This document shows, in pieces, positions 52,106-60,684 of a DNA stretch of 64,000 nucleotides. Every line of letters begins with the position of its first letter. Within the stretch, counting starts at the first letter, position 1. The translations under genes were made by a program, and so were the position numbers. The notes under the pieces were generated by a model. That model was not told where the DNA came from. It saw only the letters and a program-made list of their open reading frames with translations, and did no database searches. Location of the stretch: positions 147,761 to 211,760 of the forward strand of contig NZ_JAHHQJ010000005.1 of NCBI RefSeq assembly GCF_020026455.1, in the 5' to 3' direction. The stretch comes from Alistipes sp. Its GTDB lineage: Bacteria > Bacteroidota > Bacteroidia > Bacteroidales > Rikenellaceae.

Positions 52106-53034
52106 AAATGCGTTTTTTTACGTCGGAAAAGAATCTTTTTCACCAGCAGTCCCGCCCCTTCGGGACAGAACAACAGGCGCGGGCAGGCCGCGACATCGTG
52201 CCGCCAGCGCGTCCCATACTCGCCAACCGAACCCTCCCACGAAAGAACCCACAGCGCCACCGCACTGCGCCGCCGGAGAATGCGGAAACGATTGCGGCCC
52301 ATGCCGTAGCGGGCATCGAACCAGAGGCTTATGTCCATCAGCGAATCGCAGAAGGCGATCCGCTTCCGGTAGGCCGTGCTGTGGCTCACGCTGTCGGGCA
52401 GACGCCGGTGCACGGCCGTGATGCCGGACAGGTAGCGGATCCGGCTGCACACCGAGAACCAGAGCCACATCGGAGCGTCGTCGGTCTTCCATTCGGGATG
52501 CTCCTCGGGATGAATCTCGGCGTAATACCGTGCGATCAACTCCCGGCGGGCCAGCGTCGCGCAGTTGGCGATGGTCAGGCGGCACAGCAGGTGCGCAAAA
52601 TCGGTGTAATGGTCCGGGTGGTCGGGTTCCGTGCGGTCCGTGGCCTGCCAGTAGTTCGAGGCACGCGTATAGCACATGCCGCACCCGGGATCCGACTCCA
52701 TCAGATCGACCTGCATCTGCAGTTTCCGGGGATCGCACCACCAGTCGTCGCCGTCGAGGTAGGCCACATATTTCCCGCGGCAGGCCTCGAACGTCCGCCG
52801 GTAGTTGGCCCGCCAGCCGACATTCTCCGGCGAGGTCACCAGCCGGATGCGATCCGGGTGTTTGGCGGCGTATTCGCGGCAGATCGCCGCCGTGCCGTCC
52901 GTACTGCAATCCTCCCCCACGACCAACTCGACCCCGAACGAGGTCTGCTGCTCCAGCACGCTTTCGATGGCCCGGGCGATGTAGGCTTCGTGGTTATAGG
53001 TGGTCATGCAGACCGAAACGAGCGGATTCTCCAT
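52102..53034 (-). CDS. Family 2 glycosyltransferase
   Basis: A 310-residue GT2 enzyme: PLVSVCMTTYNHEAYIARAI (nucleotide-sugar strand), VELVVGEDCSTDGTAAICREY, YVAYLDGDDWWCDPRKL with the metal-binding DGD motif (about residues 96-98), and DDAPMWLWFSV as the likely catalytic-base region. There is no membrane segment. The usual product would be a cell-surface glycan, but no other glycan genes are adjacent. It lies unexpectedly between uvrD and nth. Confidence 0.9.
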   Translation of the reverse strand: MENPLVSVCMTTYNHEAYIARAIESVLEQQTSFGVELVVGEDCSTDGTAAICREYAAKHPDRIRLVTSPENVGWRANYRRTFEACRGKYVAYLDGDDWWCDPRKLQMQVDLMESDPGCGMCYTRASNYWQATDRTEPDHPDHYTDFAHLLCRLTIANCATLARRELIARYYAEIHPEEHPEWKTDDAPMWLWFSVCSRIRYLSGITAVHRRLPDSVSHSTAYRKRIAFCDSLMDISLWFDARYGMGRNRFRILRRRSAVALWVLSWEGSVGEYGTRWRHDVAACPRLLFCPEGAGLLVKKILFRRKKTHL

Positions 53035-53039
53035 AGCGG

Positions 53040-55526
53040 TCAGAGTTTGGTCAGTTTCGCAAATTTGGCCAGCAGGGTCTTTTCGCCCGCATTGTCGAAA
53101 GCCACCACCAGTTTGTGGTCCGAGGCCAGCGTCTCGATGCGCTGCACGATGCCCACGCCGAACATCGGATGTTCGACGCGCTGTCCCACGACGTATTCGC
53201 CGCTCACGGCCGCCCGGTCCCCGGAGGGCAGACCGCCGTCCGTCACCTGCCGCACGCCGACACGGCGCATGCCGTCGGTCGAAGCCCGGGGGCTGCGCAC
53301 AAGCGCCGGATCGGGAGCCGCCGCCGGACGCCGGGACTCCGTCGTCCGCGCAAAACGACGCGCAGAACCCGATTCGCCGTCAGCCGGACGGCCGAAACGC
53401 CCGTCGCCCTGCTGCTTCTGCTGCTTCTGCTGGAAACGGTAGTCGAAGCGGCGGCGCAGTTCGTCGATGGCCGCCGGGCCGTTGTCGCCGGGCCGACGCT
53501 GCGGACGTGTCTCAGTGAAATCGGCGTCCGACTCGATGTATCGGGGGTCGATCTCGCGCAGGAAGCAGCTCGGGCGTGAAAACTCCATATTGCCCCACTT
53601 GAAGCGCATCTCGGCATAGGAGATCGTTGCCGAAACCTTGGCGCGGGTCAGGGCCACGTAGAACAGGCGGCGCTCCTCCTCGACCCCGTCGGGCGACTCG
53701 GCGGCCCGCTGCGAAGGGAAGAGGTTCTCTTCCAGGCCCACGATATACACATATTTATATTCAAGCCCCTTGGCCGAATGGACCGTCATCAGCGTCACCT
53801 TGTTCCTGCTGTCGGGATCGTCCTGATCCATGTCGGTCATCAGCATCATGTTCTGCAGCCACTCCTCGATCGAGGCCTCCTCCTCCGCGGGACGCTCGCC
53901 GCCCCGGATTTCGGCGTCGACGCGCTCCTTGAACTCCTGCATCGAGTTCAGCAACTCCTCGATGTTGTCCAGGGCCGAAGTGGCCTCGGGGGTGTTCTCG
54001 GCACGGTAGGCCGCGATGATGCCCGACCGCGAGGCGATCTCCATGCCGAAATCGTAAAGGCTCTTGTCGTGGCGGGCCAGCGACAGGGCGCGGATCATCG
54101 CCACGAAATCCGCCACCTTGCGTGCGATGGTGCGCTGCACGGGATCCGTGACCGGTTCGGCAACCAGCGTATCGACCGCCTCCCACATCGAGACACCCCG
54201 CTCGGCGGCCAGCAGCGCAATGCGCTGCACGGTCGTGTCCCCGATACCGCGGGCCGGATAGTTGACGATGCGTTTGAACGCCTCGTCGTCGCGGGGGTTG
54301 ATCACCAGCCGGATATAGGCCATCATGTCGCGGATCTCCTTGTGGTCGTAGAACGACGAACCCTTGTAGATGCGGTAGGGAATGCCCCGGCGGCGGAGGT
54401 TGTCCTCCAGCACGGCCGACTGGTTGTTCGTCCGGTAGAGAATCACCGCCTCCGACCATTCGTCGCCCGCCGCGCGGACCTTGTCGCGCAGATCCGTAAC
54501 GACCATTTCGGCCTCCTCACGGTCGGTATATGCTTTCAGAATGCGGATTTTGTCGCCCACGTCGCCCTCCGAGAAACAATGCTTCTCCATGCGCTTCGAG
54601 TTGCGGACGATCACCGAGTTGGCCGCGTCGACGATCGTCTGCGTCGAGCGGTAGTTCTGCTCCAGCTTGAAAACCATCGCCGAGGGATAGTCCTTCTTGA
54701 AGGAGAGGATGTTCTCGATCTTGGCCCCGCGGAACGAATAGATCGACTGTGCGTCGTCGCCCACGACACAAACCTTCGAGTGGGTCTGCGACAGGCGGCG
54801 GATGATCGTGTACTGCGCATAGTTGGTGTCCTGATACTCGTCGACCAGAATGTATTGGAACTGCTCCTGATAGCGGGCCAGCACGTCGGGGCAATCCCGC
54901 AACAGGATGTTGGTCTGCAAGAGCAAATCGTCGAAGTCCATCGCGCCGTTGCGTTTGCAGCGCTGGCAGTAGATGTTGTAGATGTTGCCGAATTCGGGGA
55001 TCTGGGCCTGCCGGTCCTCGGCCGCGCAGGTCGAGTTGGCCAGATAGGCCCCCGGCGTCACAAGGCAGTTCTTGGCGTAGGAGATACGCGACGAGAGCAC
55101 ATTGGGCTTGTACTTCTCGTCCGGAAGGTTCAACTCCCGGACGATGGTCTTCAGCAGGTTTTTGCAGTCCGAAGGTTCGTAGATCGTGAACGAGTCGGTG
55201 AAACCGATCCGCTCGGCGTTCTCCCGCAGGATACGCGAAAAGACCGAGTGGAACGTTCCCATGCGGATGTAGCGGCTGCGGTCGTCGGGCAGCATCTGCG
55301 CGATGCGTTCGCGCATCGACTCGGCGGCCTTGTTCGTAAAGGTCAGGGCCAGGATGTTCCAGGGCTTGATTCCCTGCTCGATCATGTATGCGATGCGCGA
55401 GGTCAGCACGCGGGTCTTGCCCGACCCCGCACCCGCGATGATGAGCGACGGCGAGTCGTAATTGACCACGGCATCCCGCTGGGCGGGGTTCAGCCCTTTC
55501 AATATAGGTGATTCTTTGGATTCCAT
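53040..55526 (-). CDS. UvrD/PcrA-type ATP-dependent DNA helicase
   Basis: Superfamily 1 3'-5' helicase used in repair and recombination. The 828-residue protein has the Q motif LNPAQRDAVVNYD, Walker A IIAGAGSGKTRVLTSRI, TFTNKAAESMRERI, Walker B YILVDEYQDTNYAQY, GDDAQSIYSFRGA, and the C-terminal TVHSAKGLEYKYVYIVGLEE and VALTRAK. A glutamine-rich linker (FQQKQQKQQGDGRF) leads to a C-terminal Tudor-like domain (VGQRVEHPMFGVGIVQRIE), typical of UvrD/PcrA. The ATG at 55526 follows a TAACTTTG box; the longer frame upstream is rejected. Confidence 0.95.
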   Translation of the reverse strand: MESKESPILKGLNPAQRDAVVNYDSPSLIIAGAGSGKTRVLTSRIAYMIEQGIKPWNILALTFTNKAAESMRERIAQMLPDDRSRYIRMGTFHSVFSRILRENAERIGFTDSFTIYEPSDCKNLLKTIVRELNLPDEKYKPNVLSSRISYAKNCLVTPGAYLANSTCAAEDRQAQIPEFGNIYNIYCQRCKRNGAMDFDDLLLQTNILLRDCPDVLARYQEQFQYILVDEYQDTNYAQYTIIRRLSQTHSKVCVVGDDAQSIYSFRGAKIENILSFKKDYPSAMVFKLEQNYRSTQTIVDAANSVIVRNSKRMEKHCFSEGDVGDKIRILKAYTDREEAEMVVTDLRDKVRAAGDEWSEAVILYRTNNQSAVLEDNLRRRGIPYRIYKGSSFYDHKEIRDMMAYIRLVINPRDDEAFKRIVNYPARGIGDTTVQRIALLAAERGVSMWEAVDTLVAEPVTDPVQRTIARKVADFVAMIRALSLARHDKSLYDFGMEIASRSGIIAAYRAENTPEATSALDNIEELLNSMQEFKERVDAEIRGGERPAEEEASIEEWLQNMMLMTDMDQDDPDSRNKVTLMTVHSAKGLEYKYVYIVGLEENLFPSQRAAESPDGVEEERRLFYVALTRAKVSATISYAEMRFKWGNMEFSRPSCFLREIDPRYIESDADFTETRPQRRPGDNGPAAIDELRRRFDYRFQQKQQKQQGDGRFGRPADGESGSARRFARTTESRRPAAAPDPALVRSPRASTDGMRRVGVRQVTDGGLPSGDRAAVSGEYVVGQRVEHPMFGVGIVQRIETLASDHKLVVAFDNAGEKTLLAKFAKLTKL

Positions 55527-55531
55527 GACCG

Positions 55532-55539
55532 CAAAGTTA
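55532..55539 (-). promoter_or_regulatory. -7 box TAACTTTG of the uvrD-like gene
   Basis: TAnnTTTG match six bases before the ATG. A TTTG lies 24 bp further upstream, a little beyond normal spacing. Confidence 0.45.
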
Positions 55540-55800
55540 ATACTTTTTTGCACGCCCTTCGGACAAAGCTCCGCCGATTTCGGAAAATTTTGCCCCGCGG
55601 CAGCGCCCCGATCCCCGAGCGGCAATCCGCAACCGGCGCCCGACTGCGAGCGATCCCGAAGTGCAGGATTCGACCCGAACCGGTGCCGTCCACAGCCCGA
55701 AAAGGCGGAATTTCCCCACGAAAAATCGGGATTGAGGGTTCAGGGGCAACAAGATGGAAAAAAACGGTGAACCCGAAGCCTTTTCCCCGTTTTATTTTAT

Positions 55801-55808
55801 TAAATTTG
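55801..55808 (+). promoter_or_regulatory. -7 box TAAATTTG of the moxR/Bat operon
   Basis: TAnnTTTG match about 70 bases before the moxR ATG, in an AT-rich stretch. No TTG at -33. Confidence 0.45.
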
Positions 55809-55878
55809 CAATAATTTCGGCGAAAAAACGTTGGAAAAACAAAATTGGAATAACAAACGAAATAACAAGACAAATACA

Positions 55879-56877
55879 ATGAGCGAAGTCATCAACATCA
55901 AGGAACTCAACGAGCGCATCGAACGCGAATCCGTTTTCGTCGATACGCTCCGCAACGAAATGGGAAAGGTCATCGTGGGCCAGGGCCATCTAGTGGACAC
56001 CCTGCTGATCGGCCTGCTGTCCAACGGCCACATCCTTCTGGAAGGCGTGCCGGGACTGGCCAAGACGCTGGCCATCACCACGCTGGCCAAGGCCGTGGAT
56101 GCCGGATTCTCGCGCATCCAGTTCACCCCCGACCTGCTGCCCGCCGACCTGATCGGTACGCTGATCTACTCGCAGAAGAACGAGGATTTCGTCGTGCGCA
56201 AGGGTCCGATCTTCGCCAACTTCGTCCTGGCCGATGAAATCAACCGCTCCCCGGCCAAAGTGCAGTCGGCACTTCTGGAGGCCATGCAGGAGCGGCAGGT
56301 GACCATCGGCGACAACACCTACCCGCTGCCGCAGCCCTTCCTCGTGCTGGCCACGCAGAACCCGCTGGAGCAGGAGGGAACCTATCCGCTGCCCGAGGCG
56401 CAGGTCGACCGTTTCATGCTCAAGGCCAAGATCTCCTATCCCAAGAAGCAGGAGGAGCGCGACATCGTGCGCATGAACCTCTCGGGAGCCGGCATGCCCG
56501 AGGTGAACAAGGTCATCACCCCCGAGGACATCGTCAAGGCCCGCAAGGTCGTCGAGGACGTCTACATGGACGAAAAAATCGAGAAATACATCATCGACAT
56601 CATCTTCGCCACACGCGAACCCGCGGAGTACAACCTCCAGAAACTGCAGAATCTGATCGCCTACGGCGGTTCGCCCCGTGCGTCGATCTCGCTGGCCAAG
56701 GCCGCACGGGCCTATGCCTTCATCCGCCGCCGCGGCTACGTCATCCCCGAGGACGTGCGCGCCGTCTGCCACGACGTGCTGCGCCACCGCATCGGGCTGA
56801 CCTACGAGGCCGAGGCCGAAAACATCACCTCCGAGGAGATCATCACCGACATTCTCAACAACGTAATCGTACCCTAA
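55879..56877 (+). CDS. MoxR family AAA+ ATPase
   Basis: Chaperone-like AAA+ ATPase of 332 residues, probably acting on the von Willebrand factor proteins encoded downstream. Motifs: VIVGQGHLVDTLLIGLLSNGH, Walker A LLEGVPGLAKTLA (Ala replacing Gly before KT, as usual in MoxR), PADLIGTLIYSQ, Walker B NFVLADEINRSPAKVQSALLEAMQ, sensor ATQNPLEQEGTYPLPEAQ, and the C-terminal lid GGSPRASISLAKAARAYAF. The DUF58 ATG follows two bases after the stop. First gene of the Bat-like operon. Confidence 0.95.
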   Translation: MSEVINIKELNERIERESVFVDTLRNEMGKVIVGQGHLVDTLLIGLLSNGHILLEGVPGLAKTLAITTLAKAVDAGFSRIQFTPDLLPADLIGTLIYSQKNEDFVVRKGPIFANFVLADEINRSPAKVQSALLEAMQERQVTIGDNTYPLPQPFLVLATQNPLEQEGTYPLPEAQVDRFMLKAKISYPKKQEERDIVRMNLSGAGMPEVNKVITPEDIVKARKVVEDVYMDEKIEKYIIDIIFATREPAEYNLQKLQNLIAYGGSPRASISLAKAARAYAFIRRRGYVIPEDVRAVCHDVLRHRIGLTYEAEAENITSEEIITDILNNVIVP

Positions 56878-56879
56878 CG

Positions 56880-57764
56880 ATGCAGGAGACCGAGAACGAT
56901 ATTCTCAGACGCGTCCGCAAGATCGAGATCAAGACCCGCGGTCTGTCGAACGAGATCTTCGCCGGAAAGTACCACACGGCTTTCCGCGGGCGGGGCATGT
57001 CGTTTTCCGAAGTGCGGGAGTACCGTGCGGGCGACGACGTGCGGGACATCGACTGGAACGTCACGGCCCGCTCGCGCAAACCCCACATCAAGGTCTACGA
57101 GGAGGAACGCGAACTGACGATGATGCTGCTGGTCGACGTGTCGGCCTCGCGCATGTTCGGGTCGACCAACCGGCTGAAAAAGAACATCATCACCGAAATC
57201 GCCGCCGTGCTGGCCTTCTCCGCCGCGCAGAACAACGACAAGGTGGGCTGCATCTTCTTTTCGGACCGGGTCGAGAAGTTCATCCCCCCGAAAAAGGGCC
57301 GCAGCCATGTTCTGATGATCATCCGCGAACTGATCGGCTTCCGCCCCGAATCCGCGGGCACGAAACTCTCGGAGCCGGTGCGTTTCCTGACGAACGTCAA
57401 CAAGAAGCGCTGCACGACCTTCATCCTCTCCGACTTCATGGACCCGACCGGAGACAAGCCGGCGCTGGACGACGCACTGAAGATCGCCGGGAGCAAGCAC
57501 GACCTGGTGGGCATCCGCGTCTACGATCCCCGCGAGACGGAACTGCCCGATGTGGGTATCGTCGAGCTGAAGGACGCCGAAAGCGGCCGCAAAGTCTGGG
57601 TCGACACCTCGTCGCGGGCCGTGAGGGAGCATTACGCCGCCTCGTGGCAGCAGCGCAGCAGCGAGATAGACGCCACGCTCAAGCACAACCGCATCGACAC
57701 GGCGATGATCTCGACCGACGGCGACTATGTGGCCGAATTGATAAAACTGTTCAAACAGCGATGA
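56880..57764 (+). CDS. DUF58 domain protein
   Basis: A 294-residue protein of the DUF58 family, the regular partner of MoxR ATPases, with a VWA-like fold. It shows YHTAFRGRGMSFSEVREYRAGDD, IDWNVTARSRKPHIKVYEEERE, LLVDVSASRMFG (a near-MIDAS DxSxS motif) and FILSDFMDP. No membrane segment. The stop overlaps the next ATG (ATGA), so translation is coupled. Its role is likely in complex assembly with MoxR, but unproven. Confidence 0.92.
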   Translation: MQETENDILRRVRKIEIKTRGLSNEIFAGKYHTAFRGRGMSFSEVREYRAGDDVRDIDWNVTARSRKPHIKVYEEERELTMMLLVDVSASRMFGSTNRLKKNIITEIAAVLAFSAAQNNDKVGCIFFSDRVEKFIPPKKGRSHVLMIIRELIGFRPESAGTKLSEPVRFLTNVNKKRCTTFILSDFMDPTGDKPALDDALKIAGSKHDLVGIRVYDPRETELPDVGIVELKDAESGRKVWVDTSSRAVREHYAASWQQRSSEIDATLKHNRIDTAMISTDGDYVAELIKLFKQR

Positions 57765-58729
57765 AACGACTCTTTGCAATAGCGCTTCTTTTCGCGGGGC
57801 TCGCAGCCCGGGCGCAGGAGACACCCACGGTCACGGCACGCGTAGAACCCGACAGCATCATGATTGGCGACCGCTTCGATTACGTCATCGACGTGGAGAA
57901 GGATCTGGTCCAGGTCGTGGAGTTCCCCGTATTCGACCCCCACGACGGCAAGATCGAGCTGGTCGAGAACTGCCCGGTCGACACGCTCGAACGCGACGGT
58001 CGGCGGCTGAAACTGCGCAAGCGTTACCGGCTGGCGGCCTTTGACGAGGGCAAATACAACCTCGGCGCGGCGCAGGTGCTCTACGCCGACAAGAACATCC
58101 TCGACACGCTCCGAAGCACCGATTCGGTCTATCTGGAGGTTGCAACGTTCCAGATCGACTCCACCTCGCAGTCGATCTACGACCTGAAAGCCCAGAAGGA
58201 TCTGCCGTTCCGCTTCCGCGAGGTGAGCGGATACGTCAAGTGGGGCATGCTCTTCCTCCTGATGCTGCTCGCGGCCGGCTATGCGTTCAAGCGTTACCTC
58301 GCCAGTCGCGGCAAGGGATTCGGCGACCTGTTCAAACCCGCCCCGCCGCTGCCGCCGCACGTGGCGGCCATTCAGGCGCTCGAAGCGCTCCACAACCAGA
58401 AACTGTGGCAGAACAACAGGCACAAACAGTACTATTCGGGACTTACGGACATCCTGCGCACCTATATCGCCGCCCGCTGGGGCTTCGGCGCCATGGAGAT
58501 GACCTCCGACGAGATCATCGAGGCGATGCGTCCGGAGGAGTTGCCCGACAAGGCTCGGATGGATCTGACGGCGATTCTGCGCGACGCCGACCTGGTGAAG
58601 TTCGCCAAGGCGACGCCCGAAGCCGAGCAGAACGAAGCCGACTACCTCAAGGCCTACTACTTCGTCGAGGAGACAAAATCCGTTGAGGAGGAAGTTCCCG
58701 AAGAGGAAGAGCCCCTGAAGCAAAAATAA
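57761..58729 (+). CDS. Bat operon exported membrane protein (BatD/DUF4381-like layout)
   Basis: A 322-residue protein with a signal peptide (MKRLFAIALLFAGLAARAQ) and an extracytoplasmic beta domain (residues 20-160; VTARVEPDSIMIGDRFDYVI, KRYRLAAFDEGKYNLGAAQV). One TM helix (about 170-187; WGMLFLLMLLAAGYAFKRYL) precedes a cytoplasmic domain with YYSGLTDILRTYIAARWGF and an acidic tail. This layout is found between DUF58 and VWA genes in Bacteroidota Bat operons. The beta domain vaguely recalls BatD. Function unknown. Confidence 0.75.
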   Translation: MKRLFAIALLFAGLAARAQETPTVTARVEPDSIMIGDRFDYVIDVEKDLVQVVEFPVFDPHDGKIELVENCPVDTLERDGRRLKLRKRYRLAAFDEGKYNLGAAQVLYADKNILDTLRSTDSVYLEVATFQIDSTSQSIYDLKAQKDLPFRFREVSGYVKWGMLFLLMLLAAGYAFKRYLASRGKGFGDLFKPAPPLPPHVAAIQALEALHNQKLWQNNRHKQYYSGLTDILRTYIAARWGFGAMEMTSDEIIEAMRPEELPDKARMDLTAILRDADLVKFAKATPEAEQNEADYLKAYYFVEETKSVEEEVPEEEEPLKQK

Positions 58730-58740
58730 ACGCAAGAACG

Positions 58741-59520
58741 ATGTACAAGTTACTATATATCATTCCGTTCCTCTTCGCCGCCTCCGGAGTGCAGGCCCAA
58801 CAGTTGCCCGAACGTTCGCTGGTGCGCAAAGGCAACCGGCAGTACAACAAGGGTAACTACGAACAGTCGGTCGGCCGTTACGAGCAGGCTCTGAAAGCGT
58901 CTCCGGGGCAGTTCGAAGCGATCTACAACCTCGGAAACGCCCTTTACAAGTCCGAACGCTTCGACCGTGCCGAGCAGACCATGCAGCAGGCTGCGGCCGA
59001 CTCGCTGCGTGCGGACACGGAGCGTGCCGAAGCATTCTACAACCTCGGCAACGCACAGTTCAAACAGCAGAAGTATCAGGAGGCGCTCGAAAGCTACAAG
59101 CAGTCGCTGCGCCTGAACCCCTCGGACATGGAGGCCAAGTACAACTACGCCTACACCAAGCGGCTGCTCGACGAGAACAAGAACGGCGGCGGAGGCAACC
59201 AAAATCAGGATCAGAACAAGGACCAGAACCAGAACAAGGACCAAAACGACCAGAGCCAGCAAAACCCCGATCAGAACGGCAACCCGAAGGATCAGAAAGG
59301 CGATCCCGAGGAGCGGCAGGGCGATCGGAAGCAGGACCCGCAGGAGGGCCGGAACGACAAGGGAGACCAGGGCGAGCAGCAGGGACAGCCGACGCCTTCG
59401 GGCATCTCGCCGCAGGAACAGCAGCAGATGCTCGACGCCATCCAGGCTCAGGAAGACAAGACCCAGGAGAAACTCAAGGAGAAACAGGGCGTGGTGGTCC
59501 GCGGAACGAAAAACTGGTAA
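58741..59520 (+). CDS. BatC-like TPR protein with Q/N/D-rich tail
   Basis: A 259-residue exported protein (MYKLLYIIPFLFAASGVQAQ). TPR repeats cover about residues 25-140 (NKGNYEQSVGRYEQALKASP, FDRAEQTMQQAA, KYQEALESYKQSLRLNPSD). A low-complexity region (146-220) follows, made of short GNQNQDQNKDQNQNKDQN-like repeats. A conserved end (SPQEQQQMLDAIQAQEDKTQ) closes it. The architecture is that of BatC of aerotolerance operons, although in Bacteroides the gene lies after batA and batB and here it precedes them. Confidence 0.85.
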   Translation: MYKLLYIIPFLFAASGVQAQQLPERSLVRKGNRQYNKGNYEQSVGRYEQALKASPGQFEAIYNLGNALYKSERFDRAEQTMQQAAADSLRADTERAEAFYNLGNAQFKQQKYQEALESYKQSLRLNPSDMEAKYNYAYTKRLLDENKNGGGGNQNQDQNKDQNQNKDQNDQSQQNPDQNGNPKDQKGDPEERQGDRKQDPQEGRNDKGDQGEQQGQPTPSGISPQEQQQMLDAIQAQEDKTQEKLKEKQGVVVRGTKNW

Positions 59521-59533
59521 AACGTAAACGACT

Positions 59534-60520
59534 ATGCATTTTGCTTCACCATATTATCTCTGGCTGCTGACGCTGCTTGTGCCGATGATCGGCTACTACG
59601 TCTGGCGGACGTTGCAGGGCGGGGCCTCGATCCAGATTTCGAGCATCGCCGGCGTCGTGCGCGCACCCCGGACCGTGCGCTACTACCTGCGCCACCTGCC
59701 CTTCGTGCTGCGCGCGGCAGCCTTCGCACTGCTCGTCGTGGCACTGGCCCGCCCGCAGGACGTCGAACAGAACGTCCGCACCAACACCGAGGGCATCGAC
59801 ATCATGCTGGTCATCGACGTCTCCGGCTCGATGCTGGCCCGCGACTTCAAACCCGACCGCATCACGGCCGCCAAGGAGGTGGCCGGATCGTTCATCGCCG
59901 ACCGCTACGGCGACCGCATCGGACTGGTGGCCTTCGCCGGCGAGGCCTTCACGCAAAGCCCTCTGACCACCGATCAGAGCACGTTGCAAACCCTTCTGGC
60001 CCGCATACGCAGCGGACTGATCGAGGATGGAACGGCCATCGGCAACGGACTCGCAACGGCGATCAACCGCCTGCGCGAGAGCGATGCCAAATCGAAGGTC
60101 ATCATCCTGCTGACCGACGGCGTGAACAATCAGGGACAGATCGCCCCGATGACCGCCGCCGAAATCGCCAAGGCACAGGGCATTCGCGTCTACACGATCG
60201 GCGTGGGTACCGAAGGCATGGCTCCCTATCCGTACATCGACATGTTCGGCAATCTGACGTTTGTCAACCAGAAGGTGGAAATCGACGAAAAGGTGCTGAA
60301 AGCGATCTCCGACATGACCGGAGGCCGCTACTTCCGCGCCACGGACAAGGACAAGCTGAAGGCCGTCTACGACGAGATCAACCAGCTCGAAAAGAGCAGG
60401 ATCGAGGTGACGGAGCACATCTCCTACCACGAGCTCTTCCTCACGTGGGTGCTGGCCGCACTGGGACTGCTGTTCGCAGAGTTCCTGCTTGCGCACCTCG
60501 TACTGAAGCGAATACCCTGA
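59534..60520 (+). CDS. BatA-like von Willebrand factor A membrane protein
   Basis: A 328-residue protein with an N-terminal hydrophobic region (two TM segments, residues 5-22 and 55-72) and one near the C-terminus. In between lies a VWA domain with an intact MIDAS motif: IMLVIDVSGSMLARDFKPDR, the Thr in EDGTAIGNGLATAI and the Asp in IILLTDGVNNQG. It matches BatA of Bacteroidota aerotolerance operons. A 164-bp gap separates it from the second VWA gene. Confidence 0.9.
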   Translation: MHFASPYYLWLLTLLVPMIGYYVWRTLQGGASIQISSIAGVVRAPRTVRYYLRHLPFVLRAAAFALLVVALARPQDVEQNVRTNTEGIDIMLVIDVSGSMLARDFKPDRITAAKEVAGSFIADRYGDRIGLVAFAGEAFTQSPLTTDQSTLQTLLARIRSGLIEDGTAIGNGLATAINRLRESDAKSKVIILLTDGVNNQGQIAPMTAAEIAKAQGIRVYTIGVGTEGMAPYPYIDMFGNLTFVNQKVEIDEKVLKAISDMTGGRYFRATDKDKLKAVYDEINQLEKSRIEVTEHISYHELFLTWVLAALGLLFAEFLLAHLVLKRIP

Positions 60521-60557
60521 CGGAACGGCGATTCCGAACCCCGGGCAAAGTCCTCCC

Positions 60558-60574
60558 TTTGCCCCAAGGGCAAA
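60558..60574 (+). other. Hairpin in the batA-batB gap
   Basis: Perfect 7-bp stem TTTGCCC / GGGCAAA with a CAA loop. No T-tract follows. It may modulate read-through or mRNA stability between the two VWA genes. Confidence 0.35.
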
Positions 60575-60684
60575 TTCAGGAGGAAATGTCGGTATTCAAC
60601 GGGCACGTGCCGTGCCCCAACGCAGACCCGGCGGGTTGAATATGGGCAAAAAACAGGATACAATCCGTCGGGTCCGCATGAATT

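Larger units (their letters stand above)
55527..55878. other. 352-bp divergent region between uvrD and moxR
   Basis: Holds the two divergent promoter boxes. The 55570-55740 stretch is GC-rich without recognisable coding potential; 55780-55878 is AT-rich and forms the moxR leader. No RNA gene or repeat was seen. Confidence 0.55.
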
